Shown here: one piece after another, positions 1-11,159 of the stretch
Layout of the letters: every line of letters starts with the position of its first letter
Position numbering within the stretch: position 1 is the stretch's first letter
Assembly: GCA_047967505.1 (NCBI GenBank)
Contig: CM106539.1
Strand: one strand, 5' to 3'
From: Dipteris shenzhenensis
Lineage: Eukaryota; Polypodiophyta; Polypodiopsida; Gleicheniales
Length of the DNA: 64,000 bases
Made by a program: the position numbers and the translations under genes
Notes under the pieces: model-generated
Seen by the model: the letters and a program-made list of their open reading frames with translations, nothing else
The model's database searches: none
Told to the model about the DNA's origin: nothing

Positions 1-2779
1 GTATACCTGAATTAGCACGAATATCTGCTAGCAACACATATGGTGAAGCATCAATTGGATCCAACTCAAAAACAAATTGTGCAGCACGTGCAGCCCTCTC
101 CATATCACTGTGAATTCTGCAAGACGAAAGCAAGCTCAACCATGCTGGAGCGACTTCTTCAAATGGCATGCTGATAATCAGGTCCTCTGCCTCTTCCAAT
201 AGTCCCCCTCGCCCAAGAATATCAATCATGCACACATAATGCTCCATCGAGGGAGTTATGCCATGCTCTCTATTCATGGAGGTAAAGTGTTTCCTTCCAT
301 CAGCAACAAAACCTATATGATTGCATGCAGTCAGAACACAGATGAAGGTGATCTTGTCTGGCTCAAAACCTTGTGCCTGCATTTGATCAAAAAGTTGTAG
401 GGCCACCTTGCCGTACCCATTCTGGGCACACACTGCCATCATAGCATTCCAAGAGACTACATCGTGCATTGGCATCTCTGCAAATACAGCCTTTGCATCA
501 TCCAGGCTCCCACACTTTCCATATAGATGGATGAGGGATGTCCCCACAACAACATCTGCCTCCCATCTGCCACCAGCAACAGTAGCATATGTCTCATGAC
601 CCTCTTTTAGAGCTGCCACATTAGCGCATGCATCCAAAACACAGACCAAGGTGGTCTTGTTTGGCTCTAGGCCATCTGACTGCATTTGACCAAACAATTG
701 TAGGACGTCCCTGCCATACCCATTCTGGTCACATGCTGCCATCATGGCATTCCAAGAGACGACATCCTGCCTCGACATCTCTGCAAACACTGCCCTTGCA
801 TCATCCAAACTCCCACACTTGCCGTACATATTGACAAGGGTATTCGCCAAAACAACATCCAACTCCCATCCCATGCCAGCAACAATAGCGTGCATCTCTT
901 GACCCTCTTCTAGGGCAGCCACACTGGCACATGCATCCAGACCGCAGAAGAATGTGAACTTCTCTGGCTTGAAGCCTTCTGCCTGACTTTGACCAAACAG
1001 TTGTAGGGCCTCCCTACCACCACATGCTGACATCATGGCATTCCATGAGGCCATATGCCGCAGTGGCATCTCTGCAAATACAGCCTTCGCATCATCCATG
1101 TTCCCACACTTACCATACATATCAATAAGGGCTGTCCCCACGACAACATCCGACTCCCGAGCGGTACCAACAACAGCAGCATGAATCTCTCGACCCTCTC
1201 CTACAGCTGCTACACTGGCACACGCATCCAAGGCACAAATGAAGGTGATCTTTTCTGGCTCAAAACCTTCTTCCTGCATTTGACCAAATGCCTGGAGCGC
1301 ATCCTTTCCGTCCCCAATCTGGGTACAGGCTGCCATCATGACATTCCAGGAGACCACATCCCACCGTGGCATCTTTAGAAACACAGCCCTCGCATCATCC
1401 AGGCTCCCACACTTGGTATACATTTTTACGAAGATGTTTCCCATAACAATATCAGACTCCCATCCGTTGCAAGTCACAATAGCATGGATCTCTCGACCAT
1501 CTTCTAGGGCTGCCACACTGGCACACGCATCCAAAATGGAGATGAACGTGATCTTATCTGGCTCGCAGCCTCGTGCCCTCATTTGAAGGAACAAGTCTAA
1601 GGCCTCCTTGCCGCACCCATTCTGGGCACACCCTCCCATCATGGCATTCCAGGAGACGACATTCCACATCGGCATCTCTGCAAACACAGCCCTTGCATCA
1701 TCTAGGCTGCCATGTTTGCCATATACATTCACAAGGGCTGTTCCAATAACAAGATCTGACTCCCACCCCTTGCCAGCAACAGTAGCATGCACCTCTTGAC
1801 CTGGTTCTAAGGATGCCAAACTGGCACACGCATCCAAAACACATATGACGGTGATCTGGTTTGGTTCAAAGCCTTCCACCTGCATTTGACCGAACAGATG
1901 TATGGCCTCCTTGCCATAACCATTCTGGGCACAGGCTGTTATCATGGCACTCCAGGTGACCACATCCCTCATTGCCATCTCTGCAAACACAGCCTTAGCA
2001 TCTTCCAAGGTCTTGCACTTGCCATACATATTGACAAGGGTATTCCCCACAACAACATCAGACTCCCATCCGTTGCCAGCAACAGTAGCATGCATCTTTC
2101 GACCCTCCTTTAGGGCTGTCACATTGGCACATGCATCAAGAACGCAGATGACAGTGATCTTATCTGGTTTGAAGCCTTCGGCCTGCATTTGACCAAAGAG
2201 TTGTATGGCCTCCTTGCCCTGCCCGTTCTGGGCATTAGCAGCGATCATAATTGTCCAAGAGTACAAGTTCCGGTGGACTGCTTTGTCAAATACAGCACGT
2301 GCATGCTGCACGCTCCCACACTTGCTGTACATTTGGACAAGAAGGTTACTCAGAAATGTGTCGCCTGCATATCCACGCCCAATCATGTGCTCACGCACAC
2401 GTTCACCTTCATACAGGGCCTTGTCTTTGGTGCAACGCTGCAGAAGCGAGGCATAGGTAGCCACATCTGTCTCTGGACCCAGCTGATCGAGGATCTCGTC
2501 ATTCAAACTTTCAGTAGAGCAATATTCATGCCTGGCAATGCCATTCTGATGGTGCACATGAGTATGACAGGAGGTGTTGGTTTCTAGCTCAATTAGTGCC
2601 TCTTTTGCAAGCGTTGTGCAGGTGAATCTCCTTTCACGGTGCAGATGGGTGGCCATCCAACTGAAATAGGGGAAAGGCAACTTACCGTGTGCTAGCCTTC
2701 TCTCCAGGAGTAGCGGTTTGATCACAAGATGAGACGGCGATGAGGAGGAGGGAGAAACGTAACAAAGGAGAAGCGCCAT
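1..2779 (-). CDS. PLS-class PPR protein with E domain, 3' end beyond window
   Basis: The reading frame opens at an ATG at 2779-2777 (MALLLCYVSPSSS) and I found no stop in the stretches read down to base 1, so about 926 codons are present and the C-terminus lies outside the window. After roughly 110 residues with Ser/Pro-rich character come pentatricopeptide repeats of the P-L-S type, recognisable by repeated words such as NAMI, CAQNG, GKEAI, LFGQMQ and LVNMYGK. Near the window edge the sequence changes to an E-type motif (HYVCMIDILGRGG, then AWLSLLSSCRIH and ELDPIDASPYVLL). Proteins of this class bind organellar RNA and mostly direct C-to-U editing; a DYW deaminase domain may follow off the edge. 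The 303-bp triplet period is nearly uniform, showing recent tandem amplification. No intron is visible. The family call is firm; target RNA and organelle are unknown. Confidence 0.93.
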   Translation of the reverse strand, partial: MALLLCYVSPSSSSPSHLVIKPLLLERRLAHGKLPFPYFSWMATHLHRERRFTCTTLAKEALIELETNTSCHTHVHHQNGIARHEYCSTESLNDEILDQLGPETDVATYASLLQRCTKDKALYEGERVREHMIGRGYAGDTFLSNLLVQMYSKCGSVQHARAVFDKAVHRNLYSWTIMIAANAQNGQGKEAIQLFGQMQAEGFKPDKITVICVLDACANVTALKEGRKMHATVAGNGWESDVVVGNTLVNMYGKCKTLEDAKAVFAEMAMRDVVTWSAMITACAQNGYGKEAIHLFGQMQVEGFEPNQITVICVLDACASLASLEPGQEVHATVAGKGWESDLVIGTALVNVYGKHGSLDDARAVFAEMPMWNVVSWNAMMGGCAQNGCGKEALDLFLQMRARGCEPDKITFISILDACASVAALEDGREIHAIVTCNGWESDIVMGNIFVKMYTKCGSLDDARAVFLKMPRWDVVSWNVMMAACTQIGDGKDALQAFGQMQEEGFEPEKITFICALDACASVAAVGEGREIHAAVVGTARESDVVVGTALIDMYGKCGNMDDAKAVFAEMPLRHMASWNAMMSACGGREALQLFGQSQAEGFKPEKFTFFCGLDACASVAALEEGQEMHAIVAGMGWELDVVLANTLVNMYGKCGSLDDARAVFAEMSRQDVVSWNAMMAACDQNGYGRDVLQLFGQMQSDGLEPNKTTLVCVLDACANVAALKEGHETYATVAGGRWEADVVVGTSLIHLYGKCGSLDDAKAVFAEMPMHDVVSWNAMMAVCAQNGYGKVALQLFDQMQAQGFEPDKITFICVLTACNHIGFVADGRKHFTSMNREHGITPSMEHYVCMIDILGRGGLLEEAEDLIISMPFEEVAPAWLSLLSSCRIHSDMERAARAAQFVFELDPIDASPYVLLADIRANSGI
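470..2300 (-). repeat. 303-bp tandem array of PPR P-L-S triplets
   Basis: The same landmark (catctctgcaaa-like on the plus strand) recurs near 473, 776, 1067, 1370, 1673, 1976 and 2279. Spacings are 303, 291, 303, 303, 303 and 303 bp. The 291-bp interval (776 to 1067) has lost 12 bp, four codons, without breaking frame; the lost part corresponds to the CAQNG-type segment of one repeat. The units are similar at the nucleotide level, which suggests recent duplication or gene conversion inside the gene. Confidence 0.9.
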
Positions 2780-3423
2780 AGATTCTAACGTTGTATGGCT
2801 TGGAACCTTGGACTTACCCTCTACTACTGTTTCATGAGTGAGGGAATCCTGGGGAGATTCTCGAGATTCCGCCTCTACTTCAAGATTCCAGCGTTACCAG
2901 CGCTAGTGGAATGGGCCTTGGGGAGCGTTTTCCCGGGAGGAAAGTGCCCCGGAATCCCACGAGCGGCCAACGGAAGTCGATAGTTGGATTCCGGGGCAGT
3001 TTCCTCGGTTCATTCCTCCACTTGGAAGATCTGAGGGAGGGGTTGCTTGGTTTATGTGGACCCTTGAGTTAGTTGTGTGCGCCACGTTTGATTTTGCATT
3101 GGTTCTGTGCGTTCGACTCTGTGCGCTGGTTCTGTGCGCCGTTTTGCATGCGTCGTCGGTTCTCTGTGAGTGGTGTGTAGCAGCTATGGCATTCTATTTG
3201 TCGTTGTGCGCCATTTTGGATGCGTGATTCCTATGGTGTATACATGCTTTCTATGAGTTTTTGGCCTGCCGCCGTAGGTGCAGATCTTAGTAAAGGCTTT
3301 TCAGTAGAAACGAAAATTGGGATTTGTGTATTTTTCTAAATTTTGGATAATTTGTTGTCACTTTTAGTTCGTGTGCACTCCTGCTACGCCTTCTTTTTCA
3401 TTTTTGATCTCCAAGCCAGGCCA
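2780..3423. other. 5' flank of the PPR gene, no gene seen
   Basis: This stretch lies between the PPR start codon and the first Copia element. It presumably contains the PPR promoter and leader. It has several copies of a loose word (gttctgtgcg) between about 3105 and 3185. No open frame of convincing composition, RNA gene or recognised motif was found. Confidence 0.5.
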
Positions 3424-3610
3424 TCATAACGGAAGTGAGAGAGGGAGAGAGAGAGAGGAGTGCACACGATATAGCTATATAGCTACCTGTACACTAAGTG
3501 TATTGACAATGAACATGAAGATATACATGTGAACCCCTTAGAGTTAGGGTTAGGGTTAGGGTTTGTCCCTATGCCCTATGTGGATAGTGCAATTTACACT
3601 ATCTTTAACA
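3424..3610 (-). repeat. 3' LTR of the 3.4-kb Copia derivative
   Basis: It shares with 6659-6825 the GA-rich run, the string tacactaagtgtattgacaa and the telomere-like run (ttagggttagggttaggg). It is longer than the partner because of small internal duplications (tatagctatatagctacc; an extra ccctatg). The outer dinucleotide has mutated to tc instead of tg on the plus strand. Confidence 0.8.
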
Positions 3611-5024
3611 CCCCCTCTTAAATTACACTGGGTAGGTAGAGGGTGCATGTACAAGACCTATTTGTGGGTTTCGTTTGGTGCATATGATAGCATCCAAAAC
3701 GAAAAAAGATCATAGTAGTATGTGCGTATGTGAGCACAGTGACTACGCAGCGGAAGCATATACAACGAGTACAACTTACGATCCTATACATAATGTGGAT
3801 TTCTCCCTCTTAAGTTGTGGGTCATCCTTCGCCTTTGGGAATAAAACCCAGAAGATAGGCCGAAAGGACGAGGAAGGAAATATGCAGAAAGTCAAGTCCA
3901 CATGGATCAAAAACTGGTCAATCGAAAGATGACTGCATGTATGGCTGTGAGTCACCGTAGATTGTGTAGCTGCTCTATATAAGAGGTATCCGGATGTGAG
4001 GCTAGTCGGTGTAGCTGTGGATAACAAATACGATAAGTTGTGACAGACGAGTGTCACCAGCCCAAAAGAACTAGCAATAATGGCGGAGGTATGCTGCAGT
4101 AGAATAATCTTTGTCGAATGATGCGAGATCGAAGAAGACCGCATAGTCGATGTGGACAGAGTGATCCAGGGGCTGAAAATATGGGGCCGAAGGTGCAGGT
4201 GTGATACGTTGCTCTGTTGATGAAGAGGCCCGTACAAATGACAAGGTATGGCAATCTGTCAAACCTGTATGCTCAGCTGTCATGAGCTGAAGGTCATCTA
4301 ATGTGTGCATAGCTAAACATCCATCGACATGGGATGTAGCATCTGTCATAGGCTCGTCGAGAAGGAGCTGATAGTATAAACGCCTAGAAGCTTGGAATAT
4401 CACTGAGAATACATAAGATGTGGCATATGAAGTGCCGAATGCTGATGAACAAATCGATCTGTAGTCGTGGATCCAACCACTAATCTGCATCATGTAAGGA
4501 TTGTATACTATAGCCATAAGTGCACGTTGAAACACAGAGTCTCCCTAGGTTGCGCTATGGCTGAACCTAATGATGTCCACTGAACTGGGGCAGGACCGCA
4601 CGGATGCATAGGTATCCTCGTGCTGAGGAATGATCTGCTGCTACTGATAGAAAAAGGTGCTGATCACTAGATCCAAAGGATGTAGCATGACTGAGCCGAT
4701 GTTGAAATGTCCTGAAGACTGATCTGCTGATCTGAAGTGTTGAAGGGAACTGAGCCCATGGTATGCTCTATGTCAAAGGTGAAAGCATCAGTGACGGATG
4801 CTGGAATGGAATCACCTGAAGAGCTGGATGCGCTATGGCATGTATCTCTCCATGCGGCAGAAGATGTGAGTGCCTCGTACTAAGGACTTACCTGCTGAAT
4901 AACTGCATGATCACTAGTGAACTCCTGCTGAGTATCTGCATCTGTGGCAAAAGATGGAGTCGGATCCATGCATGAATGTGACGGCTTTATATCACTGGAA
5001 TCAGACTGTGCTCGTACTAAGGAC

Positions 5025-5300
5025 TTACTGTCGAATTTCCTCGTGCTGAGGGCTTACTGCTGAATGTGCCTCATGCTGAGGGCTTACCGAGAAGTGTGCC
5101 TCATGCTGAGGGCTTACTGCGGAATGTGCCTCATACTGAGGGCTTACTGAGGAATGTGCATGATCAAAAACTGCGGGCTGATCCATGCTAATATCCGAAG
5201 CATCTGCATCTAATTTGTCAAGGCCAATGAGGCTTGATTCGGCATCATACACTGGAACATACCCCATGGCATGAATGGTCAAAGTAGGTTCTCTTTCCAC
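5025..5300 (-). repeat. 30-bp tandem repeats inside the Copia derivative
   Basis: Four copies of a 30-bp unit (cctcatgctgagggcttact core) run from about 5039 to 5158. On the minus strand they would encode a repeated SVSPQHEAH-like peptide inside a short open frame at 5025-5300. Related words (ctcgtactaaggacttac) occur at about 4873 and 5013. There is no similarity to a known gag domain, so I treat this as a minisatellite within a decayed internal region rather than a gene. Confidence 0.55.
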
Positions 5301-6658
5301 TCATGGATCTCATCCGGAGTCATGACTGGTGTATCATCAACTATGTGATGATGCTATAGGCGGTCTGGTGCTCATTGGAAGAGGCTTAACTATGTACCGG
5401 TGAGAGTATCTACTCATGACAACACTGTGTGTGAGCTGCCACTGGGGGGGCTTACTCTAAATGGTCAAAATCAAGTCATGTGAGAACAACTGTGTGCTAA
5501 GGATCAAGCATGTAACATAAAGATGACAACCGTGTGTCGGGAGTAGCCAAGAGGTTGTACAAGGCTGATGTATGTGTGCAGAAACCAATGCCAAAAATAG
5601 TCAACAAATGTGACTGTACAGGGGTGGCATGTGTGTGCAAGAAGAATGCAACAATCTTGAATCCGAGAAAGGAGAACTCTGCCAACTGTCACACTAAGGT
5701 GCTGAAGTACAAAATGTCAAGAGAACTGAACTGGTGTCAGAGTGTGAATGTGTATACCGATGATAGATCCGATGGGACTAACACCGCTGGAAACTAATCG
5801 GGCAATGTGGCAATGGTTGACTTGGCTTGGTGGAGTTGGATCTTCTCTATGGTAGTGCTAGTCTACAGCTAGACTATAGGTCGAATCGCAAAATGCAGCA
5901 AATGAATTTTATCTTGATTCATTTTTAAGTTCTAGGTGTGCTGCAAAGGATCAGGAGATGGTTTCGATGATGAGGATTTGATAATATTGACCTGTAGAAA
6001 AGTCAGATGGCAGATCTGAGGTGCTCAGTGCGTAGAGCGTGAGTTGGCAATCATTTTTTCTTTTTACAGCTCTGCAAAATTCCCTCTGGATCAAAAGATA
6101 TGGCTACCAGAAGGATTGGCCAAATTTTGATTCCAAGAAGGCAAAAAATGATGATGTGGCTTGGAGGGTGATGTGGCAAAGGATTTCACATGCTGAATTC
6201 ACTGTGTGCTTGGCTAGCAATGCTGACATGGCCTCTGTGTTCACATGCAGGCCTGTGTGGCACTATGCTTACATGGCACCGGTAACTTGTTATAGATGAT
6301 GACAGTGATGACGTGCCACAAGCTGCTGACTGGACCTGCCTATGTGGCAAGTGATGACATGGACTTGCCTACGTGGTAGTCCATGTGGATGCTGATATGG
6401 CAAAACCAAGTGTCCTATTGATGTGGCAGGATAAGATTATGTTGATGACATGCCATGCTTATAAGACTGCTGATGTGGCAAAGGGACACTGGTCGATGAC
6501 ATGGTAGATAGACTGCCACGTGGTGATTTTGAACCAAGTGCAGGAGTTACTAAAATCTACAAAGATTTCGACAGAATCTCTGTAAGATCTATCTCTATCG
6601 TGAAGCCGTGCGAGATGGCTAGCAGAGGGAGAGAAAGAGCGAGATGGCTCTGATACCA

Positions 6659-6825
6659 TGATAGCAGAAGTGAGAGAGGGAGAGAGAGAGAGGAGTGCAC
6701 ATGATATAGCTACCTCTACACTAAGTGTATTGACAATGAACATGAAGATATACATGTGAGCCCCTTAGGATTAGGGTTAGGGTTTGCCCCTATGTGGATA
6801 GTGCAATTTAGACTATCTTTTAACA
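6659..6825 (-). repeat. 5' LTR of the 3.4-kb Copia derivative
   Basis: A 167-bp LTR with TG...CA ends, bordered on the left by the primer-binding site at 6646-6658. It contains short G-rich telomere-like words (ttagggttaggg) and a GA-rich stretch. It is nearly the same length as the 168-bp LTR at 57518-57685, supporting one family. Confidence 0.85.
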
Positions 6826-8458
6826 TGCCAATTATAATAGAGGAAGAACATTTCGCTTCAGATTTCATCGAAATTTGACAGAAGTAGCAAACATTCAATC
6901 TGAGAGGAAATTTATTTGAAAATACTGAAATTAGAATACATGATACGGACTTTGAAAGGAAACTTGTTACCAACGATTACATTACAAGATTTCAGAAGTT
7001 TTCACTGTAATCGTATGCAAACTCAGTAATGTTATGAGATCAAAAGTATTCATCGTCTAAGACTTGCAAAATTACGAAAGTTTTCACTGTCGAAAACTTG
7101 CTAAGTGATCAAAACTAGCGGAGTTTGATGTAATGTTGGTGTGTGCATCTAAAATCCTATTCTTTCTTTGCTCCTAATGAAGTTCCCGCATGGAAGTGAA
7201 TGTGGAAGTTGTTGAAGACTGGATTTTGTATTACAGACGATCCGACATAGAGTGTGTAGTTGTCCATTTGCAGTGCTTTGCATCCTTCTGGCCAAGAATC
7301 CTGTATGAATTTCAAGTCGGAGTTTTGAGTACTGTGGAAGATTTGAAGTACCTTTGCCAAGCCGTCTTCTGTTTGCTGCTGACTTTTTGAGCGGCTCTGG
7401 TTTTGTGTCTTGAATGCATTCTATATTTGCACTGTCTTTCTGGAGTGATTCCGAACGATTACCTGTGTCAATCATTTGTTGTATTTTCAATGTCTGAAAT
7501 ATTTGCAGAAGAGAGTCAATTGGTACTCCAAATTTTGGTCTCCCGTGCTAGATCTTCTGGACTTCAATTTGTGTGTTAGTCAGGTTCGGGGAATTCGAGA
7601 ACTCCTACATTTGAGAGAGGATTTAATCTGTGGATGTCCCTGTGTTGAAAAATTGACTAGAGAACACAATTTTCATTAGAATTGTGAGGGACTGTTTCGT
7701 TAAGGACATCTCCATATTGTCTAATGTTTCCTTTTGCATCGTACGGATTTCATATCACATCGTAGGCTGCCTGGAGTCGTAAATCCAAAGTTCTATCATA
7801 CCTACAAAATCGCCTCAATTGTTTTGTGACCTGTGATTACACCTACCTCTACGGGAACGTTGCAAAGACTCAATTGTTTTGTGACCTGTGATTAGTACAC
7901 CTACCTCTATGGGAACGTTACAAAGACTCATCCTACTGACTGCCGTTGTTCTGAGACTTTTGTTTGAAACGGTTTTCTGTATCCATTCCACAATTGTGGA
8001 GCATGTTTGTGACTGTTGAAGCTAATGTCTTGGTTCTGACCCTGTTTTTATTGTACCATACCCGTTTACCTTTTCTAGCTTCAGTATTACGTTAAAAAAC
8101 TTATCTACGTAATGAATTTGTGGACTGAATTTGGATATGTACTTACCATGCCTCTCGTATTTTGTATTGGTTGTAGAAACATGTATTTGATGTTTTCGTC
8201 TTCTTCGTTCTTGGTCAGGGGAGGCAGGTGTTTGTTAAACTATGTGTATGTGAGTATGACATCTACTTCTCTACTGTGGACTGGAGGTCATAGATCCTCT
8301 TCTTTGTAATGTTGCGTATCTATCTTGTAGTTATTTAAGAGGTGTTCATTATACAGGTGTCAGAAGAACTTTGTTAGAATTTTTTTGTGAAAAATGGAAT
8401 TGTAAGGATTTTCTGTGGTAGTATTGTACTCTAGAACTCTCCGATCTGATCCTGTCGT
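6826..8458. other. Intergenic, no gene recognised
   Basis: No frame here looks coding. A 55-bp direct duplication (caattgttttgtgacctgtg...caaagact) lies at 7816-7870 and 7871-7928, differing by a 2-bp insertion and a few substitutions. The rest is unremarkable moderately AT-rich sequence. Confidence 0.5.
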
Positions 8459-9440
8459 TGTAGAAAATATGTTCTCTGTAGTTTGTAAAGTTCTGTGCTA
8501 CCTTGAATCCAGAATCTTGACATGCAGTAGTAAGCGAGTCTTCGTTGGAGCCCGCGCAAGGATCCGATAGTGAATTTGATGTTGTTTAGGATGCATCATT
8601 CTTGCTCGATTCCTATTATTGAGCTTTTAGTTTTTGATCTGGTGTGCCCCTTTTTGATAGAATGTGTCATCATTGCGACTAGCGCTTGTTGGCTTGTTCG
8701 CGGAAGATAGGATTTGTGCTGATGTTAAACGGAACTTTTGCTATACTTGTGGAAGTGATGCGTACCTCTTGTTGTTTTCTAAGAATTCTTTTGAAGCATC
8801 TGAATAAATTCATCAGACTTTCTACGGGGTAGATGCTTCCGTTGAGTTTTATCATTTGGAGGACGAATAGTTGCAGGAGTTTGTTAAGTCCTCTTAAGTC
8901 CATGTCTTTGATTCTGGTGCTGCAGTCAATGCCATTTTTTGGTTTGTCCTTGTAGGAAATCTGTTCTCTGTAGTTTGTAAAGTTATATGCTCCATCGAAT
9001 GCAAAATCTCGACATGTAGTAGTAAGCGAGTCTTCGTTGGAGCCCGCACAAGCATCCGATAGTGAATTTGATGTTGTTTAGGATGCATAGTTCTTGCTCA
9101 ATTCCTATGACTGAGCTTTTAGTTCTTGATTTGCTGTGCCCCTTTTTTACAGAACGTGTCATCTCTATGAGTAGCGCCTGTTGGCTTGTTCGGAAGATAG
9201 GAATTGTGCTGATCTTAAATAAAACTTCTGCTATACTGCTGGAAGCGATGCGTACCTCTTGTTGTTTTCTGAAGATTCTTCCAAAGCATCTGAATAAATT
9301 CATTAGACTTTCTATGGGGTAGATGCTTCTGTTGAGTTTTATCACCTGAAGGAAGAATAGTTGCAGGCGTTTGTTGAGTTCTCTGAGGTACATGTCTCCA
9401 ATTTTTGTGCTGCAATCGATGCCGCTTTTTGTTTCTCCAC
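8459..9440. repeat. 492-bp tandem duplication with shared minus-strand reading frame
   Basis: Bases 8459-8950 and 8951-9440 are diverged direct copies with a 492-bp period (anchors gttctctgtagtttgtaaag at 8471 and 8963). On the minus strand both copies keep a related peptide (SIYPVESLMNLFRCF versus SIYPIESLMNLFRCF, each followed by KQQEVRI). Further right on the same strand, another frame at 9342-9791 has Lys/Glu-rich helical composition (DEWARRVEKQKAAS). Conservation of frame in both copies hints at a broken gene. No family is recognised and overlapping frames make it uncertain. Confidence 0.5.
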
Positions 9441-9749
9441 TCGCCTGGCCCATTCGTCTTTTTTGTTGTTGTGGTTCTGTCCTCCTTTGGCGATCTCTTC
9501 GAGAATGTCTTTGTCTAGGTTGAGAAACGGGACATTTGTCTTTTGTCCGCAGGGATGCAGGAGTTGGAGTGGATTGGAGTCATTGCTTTTGTCGTTTGGA
9601 TCTGTGTTTTGGGGAGGAAGCACAGAGGGGAGAGGAATAATTAGTGGCTCGGGGGTTGTTTCATCGAGGGCGTCAACAGGAAGGATGAAGAGTGAATGTA
9701 TTGTGAGGGAGAGTGGCGGAGTGAAGAGGGGTATTTTCATGCACAAGTG

Positions 9750-11074
9750 CCACGTCTCAACCCACTCCCGGTGAGAACAAAAGTGCCTCAACTAATGAGG
9801 AATCCCAATCCTCCGCAATATCCACGAGTTCCCAATCTTGCTCCAGTAGTTCCGGTGCAACAACTCCAAACTGAAGAGCTGGAATCTCACTATGAGTATG
9901 AAACAAAATACCCTATGTACTACATGGATGGTGCCGAAGGACTAATCCCAGTGTACGCTAATCAAGTAAGGCCCACCACATATCAAACACCCATTAAGTG
10001 TTTTGGTTGTGAAGAAAACCACCGCATAGGAGAATGCCCACACAAGGGTAACCCCTTTCATTCCAACCTATGTGCAGGGAATGCGGAGTTGGGCATGCTT
10101 ACATGGATTGCCCACTAAGAACAGAGCCTTAGCCAACCACGGAAGTAAAACCTGAAGTACCCTTGGGGATGATAAGTGTGGAAAATCACAGTGTGGCAAC
10201 ACAAAGTGTGGCATCACAGCCACTCTTGATCATAACAAGACAACAGAAAGAAGCGGCATGACAAAAACTCCTTTTCGCTCAAAAAGCAAAGAGCGCTCTG
10301 GCAAAACAAGCCATGCCAATCCCACAACACAGTGAGACCATGCCTAGCACATCCACGAAAAGTGCCACCCAAGGAGCCAAGGAAGCATACCCCAATGCTG
10401 AAAGTGAAAAGACGCGCTACCAAGCCTTAGTAATGGGCTCAACAAGAACAAGAAAAATTTAAGGCAGATAGGATGACAGCAGCAGAGGTAGAGGTCAAAG
10501 CACCATCAGCACCTAGCATTGACACAGTGATTGATCCCAACAACTTCCAAAAGGTAATAGAGCAACATGCAAAACATCCCTAATTGGATGGCACCGCACT
10601 AGCAAGCTTGATAAGCTAGCCAGTCACATGATGCCAATTGGGACCTTACTAAGAAATTTCCCTACAATGTTAGAAGGTTTCAAGGGATGGATCGAATCCC
10701 ACAACACAGTGAGACCATGCCTAGCACATCCACAAAAAGTGCCACCCAAGGAGCTAAGAAAGCATACCCCAATGCTGAAACTGAAAAGACGTGCTACCAA
10801 GCCTTAGCAATGGGTTCAACAAGAACAAGAAAAATTTAAGGCAGACAGGATGGCAGCAGCGGAGGCAGAGGTCAAAGCACCATCAACACCTGGCATTGAC
10901 ATAGTGATTGATCCCAACAACTTCCAAAAGGTAATAGAGCAACATGCAAAACATCCCCAATTGGATGGCACCGCACTAGCAAGCTTGATAAGCTGGCCAA
11001 TCACACGATGCCAGTTGGGACCTTACTAAGAAATTCCCCTACAATGTGGGAAAGTTTCAAGGGATGGATCGAAT
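9750..11074 (+). pseudogene. Gypsy gag remnant with two shortened zinc knuckles
   Basis: An open frame to 10118 shows a Pro/Gln/Tyr-rich region followed by a knuckle, CFGCEENHRIGEC, spaced C-x2-C-x3-H-x4-C. A second knuckle of the same shape (CRECGVGHAYMDC) follows in another frame at about 10073-10112, so a frameshift separates them. Standard retroelement knuckles have four residues before the His; here there are three, as also in the second gypsy element at about 16.28 kb. Downstream sequence is duplicated (10321-10697 and 10698-11074) and interrupted by stops. Role by family: RNA binding and particle assembly. Confidence 0.75.
10321..11074. repeat. 377-bp direct tandem duplication in gypsy gag
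   Basis: Two adjacent copies start cccacaacacagtgagacca at 10321 and 10698 and end with ttcaagggatggatcgaatc near 10697 and 11074. They differ by scattered substitutions, so the duplication is not recent. Each includes a stop-containing gag-like segment. Confidence 0.85.
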
Positions 11075-11159
11075 CTTCACAATACTTCCCCCTACTTGAA
11101 GAAGAGGAAAATATAATTTTGGTAAAATTATAAAAAAAAATGTAACCATCCCACTAGAG

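Larger units (their letters stand above)
3424..6825 (-). mobile_element. Non-autonomous Copia-type LTR element, 3.4 kb
   Basis: Two LTR copies face the same way at 3424-3610 and 6659-6825. On the minus strand the 5' LTR is the right-hand one. It starts TGTTAAAAG, ends CTATCA and is followed directly by a primer-binding site, the complement of ggctctgatacca at 6646-6658, matching initiator Met-tRNA usage. Next to the left LTR the minus strand reads AAGAGGGGG just before TGTTAAAG, a polypurine tract. Flanking 5-mers are ggcca (3419-3423) and tgcca (6826-6830), a target duplication with one mismatch. The 3-kb interior has no recognisable pol. Its leader near 5480-5980 is clearly related to the leader of the Copia element at 53.2-53.65 kb, so this is a deletion derivative of that family. 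Confidence 0.85.

Noticed and set aside
408-2587. Many plus-strand open frames over the first 2.6 kb
   Set aside because: They are antisense shadows of the PPR reading frame and repeat with its 303-bp period; their peptides match no domain.
3540-3562. Interstitial telomere or chromosome-end scar
   Set aside because: The same telomere-like run sits at the same place in three LTRs, so it is part of the element and not a telomere remnant.
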